Notes: generated by a model not told the origin, from the letters alone. A stretch of DNA of 64,000 bases from Axinella damicornis (GCA_963931865.1 OZ007507.1:1994913-2058912); one strand, 5' to 3'. Counted from the stretch's first letter, positions 1-13,038 are shown. Numbers and translations are program-made.

Positions 1-228
1 CCCCCCATGCACACACAATGCATGTACATGCACACCACACGGGTGCACATACACACCACACTGATGCACATGCACACCACACAGGTGCACATGCACCCCA
101 CACTGATGCACATGCACACCACACAGGTGCACATGCACACCCGCACATCACACACTCACTTTCACACACACCATGTTCACACATTCGCCTTGAACTCAGG
201 CATGTCAGAGGGATTTGTGCCAGATGTG

Positions 229-270
<42 letters not shown>

Positions 271-297
271 GTTGTTTTAGTATTGCTATCCGAGTAT
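1..297. repeat. CA-rich microsatellite in ARPC3 intron
   Basis: This is upstream intron or flank of ARPC3. Imperfect repeats of a CACATGCACAC-type unit run to about 180, and a pure CA run lies near 235-268. Open frames here are His-Thr runs and are not genes. Confidence 0.8.
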
Positions 298-640
298 TAG
301 TTTAGTTATAGTTAGTTTTTGGATTCAGTGGACAGATTTAGTTAGTTACAGTTATTGTTGTGCTCCTTCAGAAGCTTTTAGTTATAGTTTTAGTTAGTTA
401 ACTAAAATGGAAAAAGGCTAACTAAAAGGGTTTTAGTTTTAGTTAACTAAAAGAAAACTAGTGAAATTCACTGTTTTCATTTTAGTTTTAGTTGTTTGAG
501 CCAACCAAACATTATAGTTAGTTATAGTTTAGTTATCGATTTTCAGTATTGATTTAGTTAGTTATAGTTTTGATTAACTAGAAGTCAAAACCCCATACTA
601 AAAGGGTATTTAGTTATTGTTATAGTTAACTAAAACAACA
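298..640. repeat. AT-rich TTAGTTATAGT degenerate tandem repeat
   Basis: Repeated TTAGTTATAG / TTAGTTAACT words on a 6-17 bp scale fill this stretch between two CA microsatellites. No coding sequence is visible. It is probably an expanded simple repeat inside the ARPC3 intron. Confidence 0.7.
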
Positions 641-846
<206 letters not shown>

Positions 847-847
847 G

Positions 848-3800
848 TGCCCTACTAGGAACGATGCTCAGAAGTCTCTTGCCACACTGGCAGTCACCAG
901 CTTTGATATTCCTGGTGACCCCGGCTTCCCCCTCAACACATTCATGGCCAAACCCGGCAACAGGTCGGAAGCAGGTAAACAAGAGATTGCACGGGAGGTT
1001 GTCCCGCTTGAGTTCCATGTCAGTGCTTGTTCAAGACTTGCCGTCTTTGGAAAACTACACACTCAGATGTTAGTACACGTAACAGTTATGGTGAGAAGAG
1101 GTTTCGAGGGAGACTCACGATAGTTTATTGTGTGTACTGAACTACCATTTCTGAGGTATGTTTTTGTGCCAAAAATTGGCACATTGTGGAAACCACCGAT
1201 TATGGCACATCTTGACATGCCAATTTGGCTAAATTGGCACAAACAGCACTCCTGTTCTATAGGGTAACTGATGTGCCATTTCTGCCAAAAATGGACCAAT
1301 GAACCAATTGGGAATAGACTTGGAACAGTTTGTTGCTCTAGGTATGGGTGTGTGAATGAGATATGAAGCTGGGAATTGTGCCATTATGGTCAGCATAAAG
1401 AGAGCTTTCAAATGGTGTCCTTAATATGATTTTTAATCTCAGTCACATTTTTGTCGAAAATTGCACTCGACCAAAGGCTATAATCCATGGGTTTTTTTAT
1501 GATTTGGGGTCAAAATTCAACCGACAGCAAAACGGACATCATTAGAATGCTCCATTTATGCTGATTACAATGGTACAAATCCCAGCTTCGTATCTCTTTC
1601 CTAGCCTAAGATACCTAGCATAGTACTTAGCTGGCATAATTCCTATTCCGTATATCCATTGTCTAAGGAAAGAAGACATGTCGTATCCATGCATCTGAAT
1701 AAAATATGAAGCTTGATATTGTGCGATTGTGATCAGCATGAAAAGAACCTTGAAGTGATGTGCTAATAAATGTTAGTTACGTTTTTGTCCAAAATTGCAC
1801 TCGACCAAAGGCTTATATAATCGTGATTTTGGGTCAAAATTCTGCCGACAGCAAAATGGACATCATTGGAATGCTCCATTCATGCTGATCACAATGGTGA
1901 TTTGTGCCTGGGTCCTGGGAAACGAGGCTATAGCATGCAAGACGCCCTCCACAACAAATGGCAGCTAGTGTACATGTAACAAATGAGACAAGACTTCATC
2001 TTTGCTGGCTTCACTGTGTATCCTTGGTGTGCTGGATGCAGTACCAGGAGCACATGAGCCCCCTTTGGCGGCTCATGCGCTCCTGGCAACACTGAGCAGG
2101 GATTTGTCGCTCACCAGGAGTGCTGTTTCTTCCAGTTTTGGTTAGTTGCTCAGGCATATTATACCTGAAGTTTGGACTTGATCGAGTGTCCTGATTAGGG
2201 AGGGGAGGGATCCTTTATTCAGGGGTGTCCCAAAGTCAGGGGGTGTCCTCTGAGAGGGATTATTGCCACTGTATATTGGGCGGTGCATGTTGGTGGTGCA
2301 CACATTGTGGACCAGCACAGAACACCGTACATTGGGCGGTGTATGTTGGTTGTGCACACATTGTGGACCGGCACGGAACACCGTACATTGGGCGGTGCAT
2401 GTTGGTGGTGCACACATTGTGGACCGGCACGGAACACCGTACATTGGGCGGTGCATGTTGGTGGTGCACACATTGTGGACCGGCACGGAACACCGTACAT
2501 TGGGCGGTGCATGTTGGTGGTGCACACATTGTGGACCGGCACGGAACACCGTACATTGGGCGGTGCATGTTGGTGGTGCACACATTGTGGACCAGCACGG
2601 AACACCGTGGTGGATTGGGCACGCTTCGTATGTGGAACTCAAGTCGTAATTTGTTATTCATCCCTTCCAGACCAGCTACGTCAATACTTCACCCAACTTC
2701 GTCAGGAACTTGGAGCGAGGATAGTGGAGAAGGTTTATGCCTCCGGCGAGAAGCCTAGTAAGGTGAGAGACATGTAGAACCTGGTCAGGGCATTTGATTG
2801 GTGAGTAGTACTGCCTGGGTGTGGGTGAGTGGGGGGGGGACGGGTCACTCGTTTAAACACTGGTGGCTCTGTGTACCTGTCAAACTTCTTGCCACATGGC
2901 CCAGTGATCATTTTATTCGAGATGGCTTACACTGTACAGGCTTGGGAATGAGGCTAGCATTTACACTGTTACACATGTACCCTACTTTGGACAGCAGGAT
3001 GCTGCTAACCTCATTCCCAGGCCGTCTCACACTCGGTTTATAGCCGCATACAGTTTTTAACTGCACACGGCTAAAAACTTGCAGCTAAAAACTGAGCTGG
3101 AAACGGCCTGGGGCTGGAGACGGCCTGGGGATGGAGACGGCCTGGGGATGAGGCTAGCACTTACCCTACTTGGACAGCAGGATGCTGCAGAGTTCTATGT
3201 TTATAAGTAGTTGACCTTTGAGTTTGACGTTGTAGCCCAAATCATTGGAGTACTGCCAACTGGCATCATGGACTGGACTAGCCTCGTGCCCAGACCCTCG
3301 CGTATGAGGGTCTGGGAACGAGGCTAGGACTGGGTGTACCTGCTGAAGTAGTGGCTGGCTGGCTGCCCGCACTGTTCAGTTAACTCGAACCTTAGCAGCT
3401 ATAACAGTCATCTTGCAAGAGAGTTCCCTTGTCCGGTGAGGTACGCATGATGCCAGAGTCGCTGAGACACAGTACAAGTACAGAGTTAAAAGAAGCTTCC
3501 GTACGAAATGCAGAAGTATTTTTTGTTAGGTTTGGGCATTCTCAGCATCTAATCCACCTTCACATCAACGACAGCTCACTATCTGAACTACCTGCTGGCC
3601 TGCTAGTCTAAAAGTGGTACATGTAGTTATATGAAGTTTAACCCTTTACCAACTAATGACTGCAAAAGCCGTCATGAGATTTTCAGCTTCATGATGTCAC
3701 ATCCGGCAATTTCCTTGGGAGATAGGTTCTGCGTGAGCAGAATGGGCAGGACAGGGGGAGGTGGGTGGGTGCACCCGAAGGGTGCAAACAGCATGGCCAC

Positions 3801-6046
3801 GTCTGTGCTCAGCTGTGTTCCCATCGGTTTTCACGCTCAAAACTTCACAGAATTGCACACAGGCATGCTTTCCACATTCGTGATTCTGACCACACCCACT
3901 TGTTAACGAATACGCGATCAAGATGCTCGGGCAATGGTAACTCACTCTAGCAGAAAAATCAGCCTTGAACACTGGAATTCGAGGTTCTATCTTGATTATT
4001 GTCATACCCACATAAGGTCTTTTCTAGTGCTCAGCATATCCTTACTATCCCATGCTAGGAGGTCCGGTGGGAGGTCTGAGGGAAAGAGGCTATGACGTAG
4101 CTTGCATAGCTGTTTAACCAGCTGGACATAAAAAAAACCTGTGAAGTCCATTTGTGCTCGCTAGGTTCTCAATGTAACGCAGTATGGGGTTGTTGGCTTG
4201 GACATAAAACCTGTGTAATGCTCTTCTCAACGCTCCCACCACTTCTCGCCTCCTGTGGCGCCCCTTCTTGTGATTACAGCTGTTGGTCACAGATTCTGAC
4301 ACCCTGTTGCACAAACCCTATTGGTACTTATAAAGTCGTTCCCACCCTTACCACCTTGTACTCTCCTGTGAGGGGCTTGTATGCCATTGGTATGGGTTGT
4401 GTTTTAGAAGTGTGGTATGTTTCTGCATAGCTGTATCCTGTTCAGGTCATGTACAGTGGTGCTTCTCGTGTGTACACGCACAGGGTACAAGGCTGCGGGT
4501 GTGCAGTGGAACTCCTCTAATGTGGCCCAAAGATGAGGTGGACATCCTTGGGCCCAAAGATGATCAGGACGTGATTAGTAGTCTCGCAGGCCAGACGTTC
4601 GCGGCACGCGGAGGGGAGGGCGGCACGCGGGAAGGGGGGAAAAGAACATCTGGTCACTATAGACAGGTTTCCGTGGCATGGAGGAATTCAAAAACGTGAC
4701 GTGATATCAAATGTCACGTGGAAGGAAGTGTCTGCACTGCCATTCTTTGAAGCTTCGATGTCGGTGATTAGCCTCGTACCCAGGCCCTCACGCGGAACGC
4801 GGAAGAGGGCCTGGTGACACATGGCAAAATTCCCGTATGTGCTGAGCTCAGCAGTCTTGATTTCGGGTAGGCGAATCACGTTCGTCCATTGCCAATTACT
4901 GCGTAGTAATTACATTCTTCACCCCGTGAAAAGTGTAGCCGTTTGATAAAACCGCTGTTCTAGCCTTCAAGACTCACCTCTGGTTGCTCCTTGGCAAGGA
5001 CTTGCTACTTAGCCATCACCAACAGCTACCTTCCGCGTGATTTCGAATGCATCCAAGTAAGGAATGTAATCGATTACGCAATTATGCTGACTGAGCACAT
5101 ACGGGAATTTTGCCATGTGTCACCAGGCCCTCTTCCGCGTTCCGCGTGAGGGCCTGGGTACGAGGCTAGTCGGTGATCTGGTTGCGTGTTGTTTGTGCCG
5201 CTCGCTTGCAACTCTAAAGGCCATCTAACTCGCAAATCTGTTCTTGTTCTCGTTTGAATCTGTGCGGATCATGCGCCAACATTCCGGCGACGTCCACGAA
5301 AACCTAGACGTTCTTTTCCCCCCTTCCCGCGTGCCGCCCTCCCCTCCACGTGCCGCGAACGTCTGGCCCGCGAGACTATGTGATTAGCAAGGCGTCTTCA
5401 TTTCGGTGGAGGAATAATGCTATAATATCCAAGTGTAGTGTGTGCGTATGTGCTGAAATTTGCTACCGTCACTGCGCTTACAAACCCACGATGTGAGCCA
5501 TCTTTTATTGACCATGCCCTTTACATGTACATCACTGTTCCCGAATTTCTGAAACACGTGTGAATCGATTAATTTGTGTGCATGTCAGGGTGGAGGGCTT
5601 CCAAGTGTCACCTGGTGGTGATAGCCTCGTTCCCACGCGGCCTGGGGACGAGGCTACTGGTGGTGACTGCTGCCCTGAACCAGTGCGGCCCTTTGTGGGT
5701 AAAGTGAATCAGATTCAGCTGCACTTGCTTGTAGTGTGTATGGTGTGTGTGTCGATCTTACTTACGTACGTACACACACACACACACACACACTCACATA
5801 CACACACACACACACTCACATACACACACACACTCACATACACACACACACACACACACACTCACATACACACACACTCACATACACACACTCACATACA
5901 CACACACACACACACACACTCACATACACACACACACACACACACACTCACATACACACACACACACACACACTCACACACAGTGGTGGCTGTGCTTCAC
6001 TAAGAGACGGTTCATGGACAAGAGTCTTTCTGGCCCCGGGAAATAG
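848..6046 (+). CDS. ARPC3: Actin-related protein 2/3 complex subunit 3 (ARPC3, p21-Arc), C-terminal part
   Basis: Three exons encode the C-terminal third of ARPC3, a subunit of the seven-protein Arp2/3 complex that nucleates branched actin filaments. Coding exons are 848-974, 2671-2762 and 5984-6046 (TAG stop at 6044-6046), with phases 1 and 0 that join cleanly. The translation reads through FDIPGDPGFPLNTFMAKPGN, then DQLRQYFTQLRQELG and EKPSK, and ends KRRFMDKSLSGPGK. This closely follows the conserved ARPC3 end (IPGEPGFPLN..., LRQETG..., KPSKWW, FMNKSLSGPG). The 5' exons lie before the window. Both visible upstream introns end in a CA microsatellite that supplies the acceptor CAG. The second intron (2763-5983) carries several repeats and a nested hairpin transposon. 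The family assignment is secure. Confidence 0.95.
1143..1910. repeat. Dispersed repeat R1, copy 1
   Basis: This segment in ARPC3 intron 848/2671 resembles 50186-50990. Shared landmarks are TTGACATGCCAATT, CAGCACTCCTGTT, GATGTGCCATTTCTGCCA, AATTGCACTCGACCAAAGGC and GACATCATT.GAATGCTCC. Part of the unit (CGACCAAAGGC... AATGCTCCATTCATGCTGATCACAATGG) recurs inside this copy at about 1795-1895. No protein is evident. Confidence 0.75.
2273..2608. repeat. 56-bp minisatellite, about six copies
   Basis: A 56-bp unit beginning ATTGGGCGGTGCATGTTGG recurs at constant 56-bp spacing from about 2274 to 2600 with few differences. It sits about 60 bp upstream of the ARPC3 exon at 2671. Because 56 is not a multiple of three, the long open frames on both strands come from the repeat and are not genes. 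Confidence 0.9.
3636..4012. repeat. Dispersed repeat R2, copy 1
   Basis: The segment shares long near-identical blocks with 28566-29060, for example CTTCATGATGTCACATCCGG, GGGTGCACCCGAAGGGTGCA and AACTAATGA. The 3' block (AAAAATCAGCCTTGAACACT) occurs in the second copy in reversed orientation, so the copies are rearranged relative to each other. It lies in the last ARPC3 intron. Confidence 0.75.
4579..5379. mobile_element. Non-autonomous hAT-like inverted-repeat element, copy 1 (host of a nested insertion)
   Basis: The ends are long inverted repeats: TAGTCTCGCAGGCCAGACG at the left, and its near complement closing CGTCTGGCCCGCGAGACTA at the right. The same 8-bp word GTGATTAG flanks both sides (4571-4578 and 5380-5387), the target duplication length typical of hAT elements. 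No transposase frame is present. A second copy lies at 35830-36246. Most of the extra length of this copy is a different hairpin element inserted at 4769-5168. Confidence 0.8.
4769..5168. mobile_element. TAGCCTCG...CGAGGCTA hairpin element nested in copy 1
   Basis: About 400 bp bounded by TAGCCTCGTACCCAGGCC and its inverted complement, with further inverted sequence inside (GTGACACATGGCAAAATTCC and its complement). GTCGGTGAT flanks both ends (4760-4768 and 5169-5177). The same region of the other host copy carries one uninterrupted GTCGGTGAT near 35979, which is the empty site. Confidence 0.85.
5622..5656. mobile_element. 35-bp hairpin element with 10-bp flanking direct repeat
   Basis: TAGCCTCGTTCCCACGC and its inverted complement sit between two copies of CTGGTGGTGA (5612-5621 and 5657-5666). 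It belongs to the abundant TAGCCTCGTTCCCAGGC family. Confidence 0.8.
5765..5983. repeat. (CA)n/(CACATA)n microsatellite ending at ARPC3 last-exon acceptor
   Basis: Alternating CACACA and CTCACATA repeats run continuously into the CAG that precedes the last ARPC3 exon (TGGTGG at 5984). The tract replaces a normal pyrimidine tract. Confidence 0.9.
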
Positions 6047-9000
6047 ACTGAAAGATAGCAGCATTGTTTCTAGCTCAGGTCATCAAATCCAGTTTACTTT
6101 TGTGTAGCTCAGACAAATGATAGCTGTTATTATTAGCCTAGTATTTGTGCATACATGAATGGGTGTTTCGTACGTTGCTTGGATGATGGTTTGTCTTTGG
6201 AAATCTAGATGATGCTATTGTATACATTCCTATACACATGCTGAATCACATGGCTCAGTAGATTGTGCATGGTGTTAGTCTCATGCCCAGCTGGAAAAAA
6301 ATTGGAGGAATATCCAATCAGCTAAAGTTGGGCACTATTAATTATTGATAAACACTTCAGACAGGAATTTGAGTGTACAAAATACAAGTCCTGTTTTAGC
6401 CCCCAGGCCGTATTCTCACGCTCGGTTTTGAGCCTAGCCACATACGTGACCTTTGAACCTCTTTTGCAACTCGCTATTTTAGAGCACCGTTTTTGTATAT
6501 CCGGTCTTGATTAGAGTCGGTACTTCGATGAATATCGTTACGCTAATTGTTGGCGCTATACATAAACTCATCATGTCGCATATTGATTTCAAGTGCCGAA
6601 GAACGCTCAAACCTGCCACAGCCTGGATCGCAGTGAATCGAAGGAGATCTGGACTAGATACAGCATAATCGGTGAGTCAGTGATCATTTATGCATGATTC
6701 CCAGTAGCTACCTACAGTTCTGGCTGCGCACATGTAGTAGATGTTTAGCTGTCATTTTCTCCGTATTCTGATGCAAGAACCTTTTCTGTAGTACAGTGAC
6801 TAAGGATAACCCATTGGCAATCTTGCCATAATTCACCAGCCAGGTGTATGGACTATCAAAGAACAAGGCCAATAATTATTCTGAGTTCCAATTTTGGATT
6901 TGCACAATGCTGTGCTGATGGGGGTAGGCAATGTCTGTTGTTAATACCTTGTGGGTTCCATTGTCTCCCTTCTGATGTGCACATGGTTTGTTCAAATTAT
7001 GACAAAACCCAACCTTGCACTGGAAATTAATTAACTATGAGTTTGGTGTATATGTCGGTATGTGTACGAAGGCATGTACAGAATTAAGTTTATAATTATG
7101 CTACGAGTCAGGGATAGGATCTAGGAGTCAGAAGGCGTTCCAACTAACTGCTTAGTATCAAGACCCAGCCTCTAATCAAGGCATCACACCACCAGGTAGC
7201 ATATAGCATTTGATATGACCATAAACCAGAGGTGGATGTGCATGAAACACTTCTGTTTATTTTTGCGTGAAACAGAGGGTGTTACGGTTAATTTACAAAG
7301 TTTTCTAGTCCGCTCTGTTCTTTGTTGGAGAAAGGGGCAAGTTACTACTGCAGTGTACCATGATTTCTGATGTTGAGAACCAGCTGCCTTCCTCCATTGC
7401 TGGGCCCGCAATGGTTACAGCGGTTGCCTAGTATTCTTGCGGTTGCCTAGTATTCTTGGTAGTTTCCGCTCGTTCATAATTCAAGTATGTACATAACAGC
7501 TACTGGGTAATGTCGAACGAACATTGGCACGGCAGTGCTCAGTTTATGATGTGACTCAACTGTGGAGAAGTATTAGGTTGTGGATAGAGAGTGGAGCAGT
7601 ACATTCTGTCCATTCAACGTACATTCTAGACATGTGTGAACTTGCTATGCTATACACCACCTCATTACACCTGTGGTGTCCACCTTGGAGACATATGGCT
7701 GATGCAAAACTGTCATCAGGTCGTCGTTCTTCCTGTAGAGTAACCTTATATCCCTGTGGAACCTCACTTTCCCAGGGCAGTGGGTACCTGGAGTTTTGTT
7801 CAATCCCCCCCCCCCCCCCCCACACACACACACCTATTCACTACACAAAATACCACTCTTCAAATGTGAAGCATAGTCATGCCCATTCTTTTTTTAATTA
7901 GCAAACTGTCCAATCAAAATGAGTTTTTTTTTTTGTATAGCGTCCATCCAATCACGCTAATTCCTGCCCTTGCAGTACGTAAACCCTTTGGTCTGGGGTC
8001 AGTCCACTCGGTCACTTCCACTAGGGGTTCCTGAATGTAAAAGAAGGAGCGAGCGAACCAGAGAGGGGGTGGGGGGATTTTGATTTTTTGCTGTGGGTGA
8101 GATTCTCTGTGGCATATGCGTAAACAACCACGTCCAGTTTCCAGGCTCCCCCACCTATGTGCCTATGTCATCCATCTTTCCTGAATGAAAGCAATGAATT
8201 CCTGGTCTGCGAACCAAAAGGACAGGTGTGTGGTCTGGTTGGATGGTTCGCAGGACACGGCCATTGTGTTTAACCTGCCCTGCCCTGCCTACATAGAGCC
8301 TGTGTGAGAGTGGGAGCTCCATGGAGAAGCTCAGTCATTGCAATGGATCTTTTCTGCTTTCAGCCCACCTTCTTAGCGTCCTCCCATTGACCTTCTTAGC
8401 ATCCTCCCATTTGCTTGTGTGCTGGCAATTGTAGTCCTTTATGTTCTGCCCATTGCTTTTCATGGAAGGTCATTCCATTATGTACCTGCCATCCACACCC
8501 TTTGCTCAAGTGAAAGAGCGCTATAATTCTTATTTTGCACAGTGTGACAATTGGACTCTGTTGGTGGAGCAGCTCTAGTCCAGCCCCCAGACCTCCATGC
8601 TTGTAGCTCTTCTACTACCTGCATAGTGCAGTCTAGTCTCGGTACCAGACCCTCGCATGCGGAGGGTCTGGTGCCGAGACTTACATGTATTGCAGTCAAT
8701 CCACCGATCCCTGATCTCCTTCACTTGCTCGGGGTGAGGGAATCGAGACAGCACTCTCAGATCTCCCTCCTAATGGGGCAATCAGGCTCTGTTGCTTAGA
8801 GTATATAGCAGTATAAGAATGTAAGGGTATGTCGGGGTAGTGCATTTCTGTTTTGTGTCTGTGACATCGAGGGTACATGTAGATGTGCAGCTTTACTGTG
8901 TGTTCAGAACAGCATCAGCTACCAGCTCTGTTCCCTTGCTGCCGTTTGCTGTAAGTTGACCAGTACACAGTTATGTCCTGCACAGTGAAAGAAATGGGGG

Positions 9001-9669
9001 GACTAACCTCGTTCCCAGGCCTTCTACACTCCAGTTCTTGATTGCTGCAGTAAGCAATCAAAACTGGAGGCCTGGGAATGATGCCTGCTCTGGATGGTAC
9101 ATGTAGCTGCACTTCAAGAGGGGTGGCCCTAGGACTGATCAGTGCATTCATAGGTGTTGTGAATTTACTATGCAATCTGCTCCACCCAGATGTGAATCTT
9201 TAAGGTAAATAAGGAAAGGGGGACTCTCCCCTCTATATTCAGAGTAAGCCTTGCCGCTGCTAGTGGCACAAAGAGTGCCCAGAGCATGCAAAAGGAAATC
9301 TCTCTTTTGTACACTCTTGTGCTGGAGAGTGGACTGTGTTAAGTCGGAAGAAAGCATTGACAAATTGTTGGTGACAAAAACACGTTATCAACACGCGCTA
9401 TAGTTATGATGTACTGAATATTGTTTATAGAGGTAATCAGGTTTAGTTCTGTAGGGTCCACATACAATGTGCTGTGTATTAGGCCACACTAGCAATGAAT
9501 TTCATCTGTCCTGTCAAATCATCCTAACAATGTGGACTCTGGCTAATTGCTGAACCTGCAAGATGCTCTGTGTAATAGTTACCGTGCATGTTTTGTTGAT
9601 ACAAGTGCAAATGTTTATGCCCTAACAGACAGTCTATACTCAATTAGTTTATAGGCTTGGTCACTTCAG
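6047..9669. other. Non-coding stretch between ARPC3 and the unrecognised + strand gene
   Basis: I see no confident coding exon here. Contents are ARPC3 3' UTR; a possible untranslated 5' exon ending at a consensus donor ATCG|GTGAGTCAG near 6671; a poly-C/CA tract at 7804-7833; and hairpin elements at about 8638-8683 (TAGTCTCGGTACCAGACC type) and 9005-9085. Open frames of 60-125 codons have no recognisable product. Confidence 0.5.
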
Positions 9670-9790
9670 TGAGTGGTATGTGCCATGTTTGAGGACCATT
9701 ACTATGTGTTCCAGAGCAATGCTTCATCTCGCTTCCGTTCCCTGCCTGGTCACGGTGGTCAGGCAGAACCCCGCATGAGGTATTACTTGA
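9670..9790 (+). CDS. Possible first coding exon of the unrecognised + strand gene
   Basis: An acceptor-like TCACTTCAG is followed by 15 bases and ATG at 9685. The 35 codons read MFEDHYYVFQSNASSRFRS, LPGHGGQAEPRMRYYL, then a consensus donor GTGAGT after phase 1. The composition looks like real protein rather than repeat. I could not join it in phase to the next candidate exon (13293-13368), so at least one exon is missing or the link is wrong. Confidence 0.35.
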
Positions 9791-11184
9791 GTGAGTATGC
9801 AGTCACCCAGGTTACGACTTTCAAGAAAACTCAGGCATTAACCATTAGCAGTGAATTTTGCAAATGTTCATATTTAGCCGTACAGCAAGGCTCTACATGT
9901 ACTGGATGTGGTTGGAGAGGGCTAAGTCCATTTTTTTTTTGGCAGTCAGTGATTATGGAATGTATCTGAGAAGTCTCGGGTTAATAGGGTTGAGTGCTCA
10001 TTGACGTACGTGACATTAAGACACCACTACCACCCTACTCTACTCTCAGGATTCACAGTCGATTAGCCATGAAGTACATGTAAGCTCTATCAGACAAGCC
10101 TGGTGAGAATATTCTTTGAGTCAATATCCTCATTACAATGTATTGGAAGTATGTTTTTCCTCCGTAACTACAAGGCAGTAGCATTGCCTGGCAGCAGTTA
10201 ACTGACCAATTGGCTTCTAGCTCCCCCACACAACAGGGGAAGAAAGCATGTTGCCACGACAACGACTTCCAATTGTCTATTTGAAATCCAATACCATTCC
10301 ACTGTTACTTGGCTACTATCTTGAATTGTATCTTGGAGCAATAGAAACTCAGGCAGCAGGTGTTGTTCTGTGTGCCTATGGGTTCTACTATAATTGAGTT
10401 TCAGGTGTAACCAGGGAACCTTATAGCTTTCACTGTTGATCATGAGGGGCATTGCCATAGCAACGAAACTTATTTGAAAATGGTACCAACAAAGAACTAC
10501 ATGTACCATATTTGTTACTTATATAGCATTATTTCCACTGCTTTGGAAAGCAATTGGACAGAGTGTCTTCAAGGGACACTGGGATCACATTACCCTGTCA
10601 CGTGAGCTAACTGCTGGTACAGGTTAGCACTCATATGGAAAACTTGTTCTCATGTGTTGATGAAGATATATCTGAGGCGAGTCTCTGGTAGTGCTTTCCC
10701 AGACCGCAGCTGTGTAGCAGCTGTGCAGTGTCGGTAATAGCCAGTGGACTTGTGTGTAACTTGGAGCCAAGCCCTTGACCATGTCCGCCTACACACGCAT
10801 GCATGAGCCTTTGTGTGTGCTGTACCGGTTGCAGCCCCCCTGGGGGTGGGTTTGGCACACTGTTCCATTTAGTCTGACCTCGGCCGCCTGTCTAGATGCA
10901 CAGGACGGTAGACAATTTTTGTACCTTCAACAACCCGCAACACCATGACTGGGCGAGACCATCACTGGGCAACACCATGAAGGATCTGCATGCACATGCA
11001 CATCACACACATACAGTACACACACCTTTGTAGTGCAACTGGTTTAGTGATTGCCACTGTGAGGTGCCTACTGAGGTCTCATTAACACACTACAGAAATT
11101 GCCAACCTGTGTACCTTGTGCTAGTACTACACAGGCTTGTGAGCCCAACCAGGCCCACATACCCCTGAGGAAGTGTGTTCAGAG

Positions 11185-11218
<34 letters not shown>
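11185..11218. repeat. Poly-C run (34 C)
   Basis: An uninterrupted run of C. It may be a real homopolymer or an assembly error. It produces the poly-proline and poly-glycine frames seen here. Confidence 0.85.
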
Positions 11219-11219
<1 letters not shown>

Positions 11220-13038
11220 TGATATTGGCGTCGTGTGCACCCTACCTGCCGTGGGTATATGGGTGGGTAAGCCTGGCTGTTCGAATGTGAGGTCATCTTT
11301 AGTGCATGTGTAGTGCCTAAGTTTGTGGTGTACATGTATGTCTGTGATGGCTGGATCATGATGCTAGCAAGATGGAGACACACACGTACGGATATCTAGC
11401 TCTCTTTTGTTATGACAAAGCCTTATCTTATGCGCAGAGGGAGAGATACACTGTAGGACTGGACTACTTGTGGTAGCTAAGATAAGATTCAAGAACGGTC
11501 CCAGTGCCAAGAGTTTGTCCTCATTTCCTCTTGGTAATAGGCCTTATTCAGAAAATGTGTGCACCACCCATACACAAACAGCTGTGCAGCTTAGCATTCT
11601 ACAACTACAGCATTGAACGTGTGAACTTGCTAGTACAGTCCGTATGCTGTATAGACAGAACTCCTACTCCACAGTTTACGATCAACTCTGATTTGGCAGC
11701 AAGTCACAGTAGACTGACTAAATATTCAAATACCAGTTTCTAAACCTTTGCACTGTATGTTAACTAACACCCACCCTATACAACATCATGACAAGGAGCC
11801 TGAAGTGCTTGGGAATGTGGTTGAGCTGTGTTTTCAGCTCCTGTGGGACCACTATCCTTGTTCCACTTTGTTATTGAGAGCCATGTACATTGAAAGTCAT
11901 ACTATACCTACCTTCTGAGAACGGGGATTGTTTTCATTTGAGGTGGCATTCCGTTTGTCATGCAACACACTACCTTATGGGAATGTGTGCCCAGACGGTA
12001 GACATGACTCGGCCCTAGTGGTGCACAAACATGTAAGGAGTAATGAATGGACCACTTTGCCAAACTGTGCGTAAGCTTCTGTAGTGTTCATGATCACTGG
12101 TCTGAACTTTGTACCCCGTCTTGTTGTCATCTTGTACTACAATGTATTGTCATGTATGGTTGTAGTGGTTGGTCAGGCTGATCTTTGCTGATTGAATTAC
12201 ATACTCTACTACGATCCGGTCGGCCGCGCGCGGGCGTTCACCTTAAATAGCTTAAACTCTCAGCGGTGAAAGCTTCAGCCCACTGGAGATTGACTGATGC
12301 CAAAATTCTAAGCAATTGCTTAACAACTTGCGTTGCTACCTATTAAGCACTCAAGTCACCTGCTATTCAGATGTGAGCTTTGAAATGACAACAAGCAAGG
12401 TGGGTGCCTTTCCCAAAGGGTTGCCAACCGGGCAAATCAGCTGTTGGGTAGGTGATATGGATGAGTGTGCAGGGATAGATAATGCAACTGTGTTGGTCAG
12501 GTGGTAGGTCCCAATTCTTCATGTATGCCCCATGCACAACTGCAGTACATGGTAGAGATGAGAACTCGAACTTGGTCCTCTCCCCTGAGGTGTCTAAGTT
12601 TGGATGTGCGTATGTGTACATGTAGCTGAACAATCCTGGCATGCGTGCATTCCATAACGCTGGGGGGCAGCTTCCTGTTATGGTGCAGTGCAATTGCGCT
12701 GAAATTGAGCGTGCTCTGAGCATTGTTTGTGTTGATCTGTGGTTGTTTACATGGATACGCGACTGTGCAGAGGCTAGCCAACTCTGTGGTAGGCACAGGC
12801 ATGTGAAAGTTGAAAGTTTAGCTGTGACGCTGTGCTCTGATTCCCACTGGCATGTGTACGTTGAGATTTGAATGTTGAAATTTCCAATGAATTTGCTCAC
12901 TACCCAATGGGTCAGAGCTCAAGAATTTGTGGAGCATTAATTCTATGGTAATCAGGTTATACTGCACTCTATTTTAAGACGGACTTTTAGCAGACAAATG
13001 TAGGCACACTTACTATACATGCTGCTCATAACCCTCCC

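Noticed and set aside
7..300. His/Thr-rich ORFs in CA repeats (also near 696-1123, 5560-6107 and 52363-52896)
   Set aside because: They are direct translations of CA microsatellites. Only the ARPC3 exons at 848-974 and 5984-6046 within them are real.
2142..2777. Overlapping 128-177 codon ORFs on both strands
   Set aside because: All arise from the 56-bp minisatellite. The genuine coding piece is only 2671-2762 (ARPC3).
7556..7831. Minus-strand ORF with PLPWESEVPQGYKV
   Set aside because: Faintly WW-domain-like text, but no second conserved Trp in place; not supported.
10198..10509. 103-codon minus-strand ORF
   Set aside because: Some stretches look protein-like but I could not support splice sites or a family.
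11185..11218. Poly-C run as a functional G-quadruplex
   Set aside because: A simple homopolymer prone to assembly error; no evidence for a role.
12367..12900. 177-codon minus-strand ORF
   Set aside because: No recognisable motif, no splice context and composition like random sequence; treated as chance.
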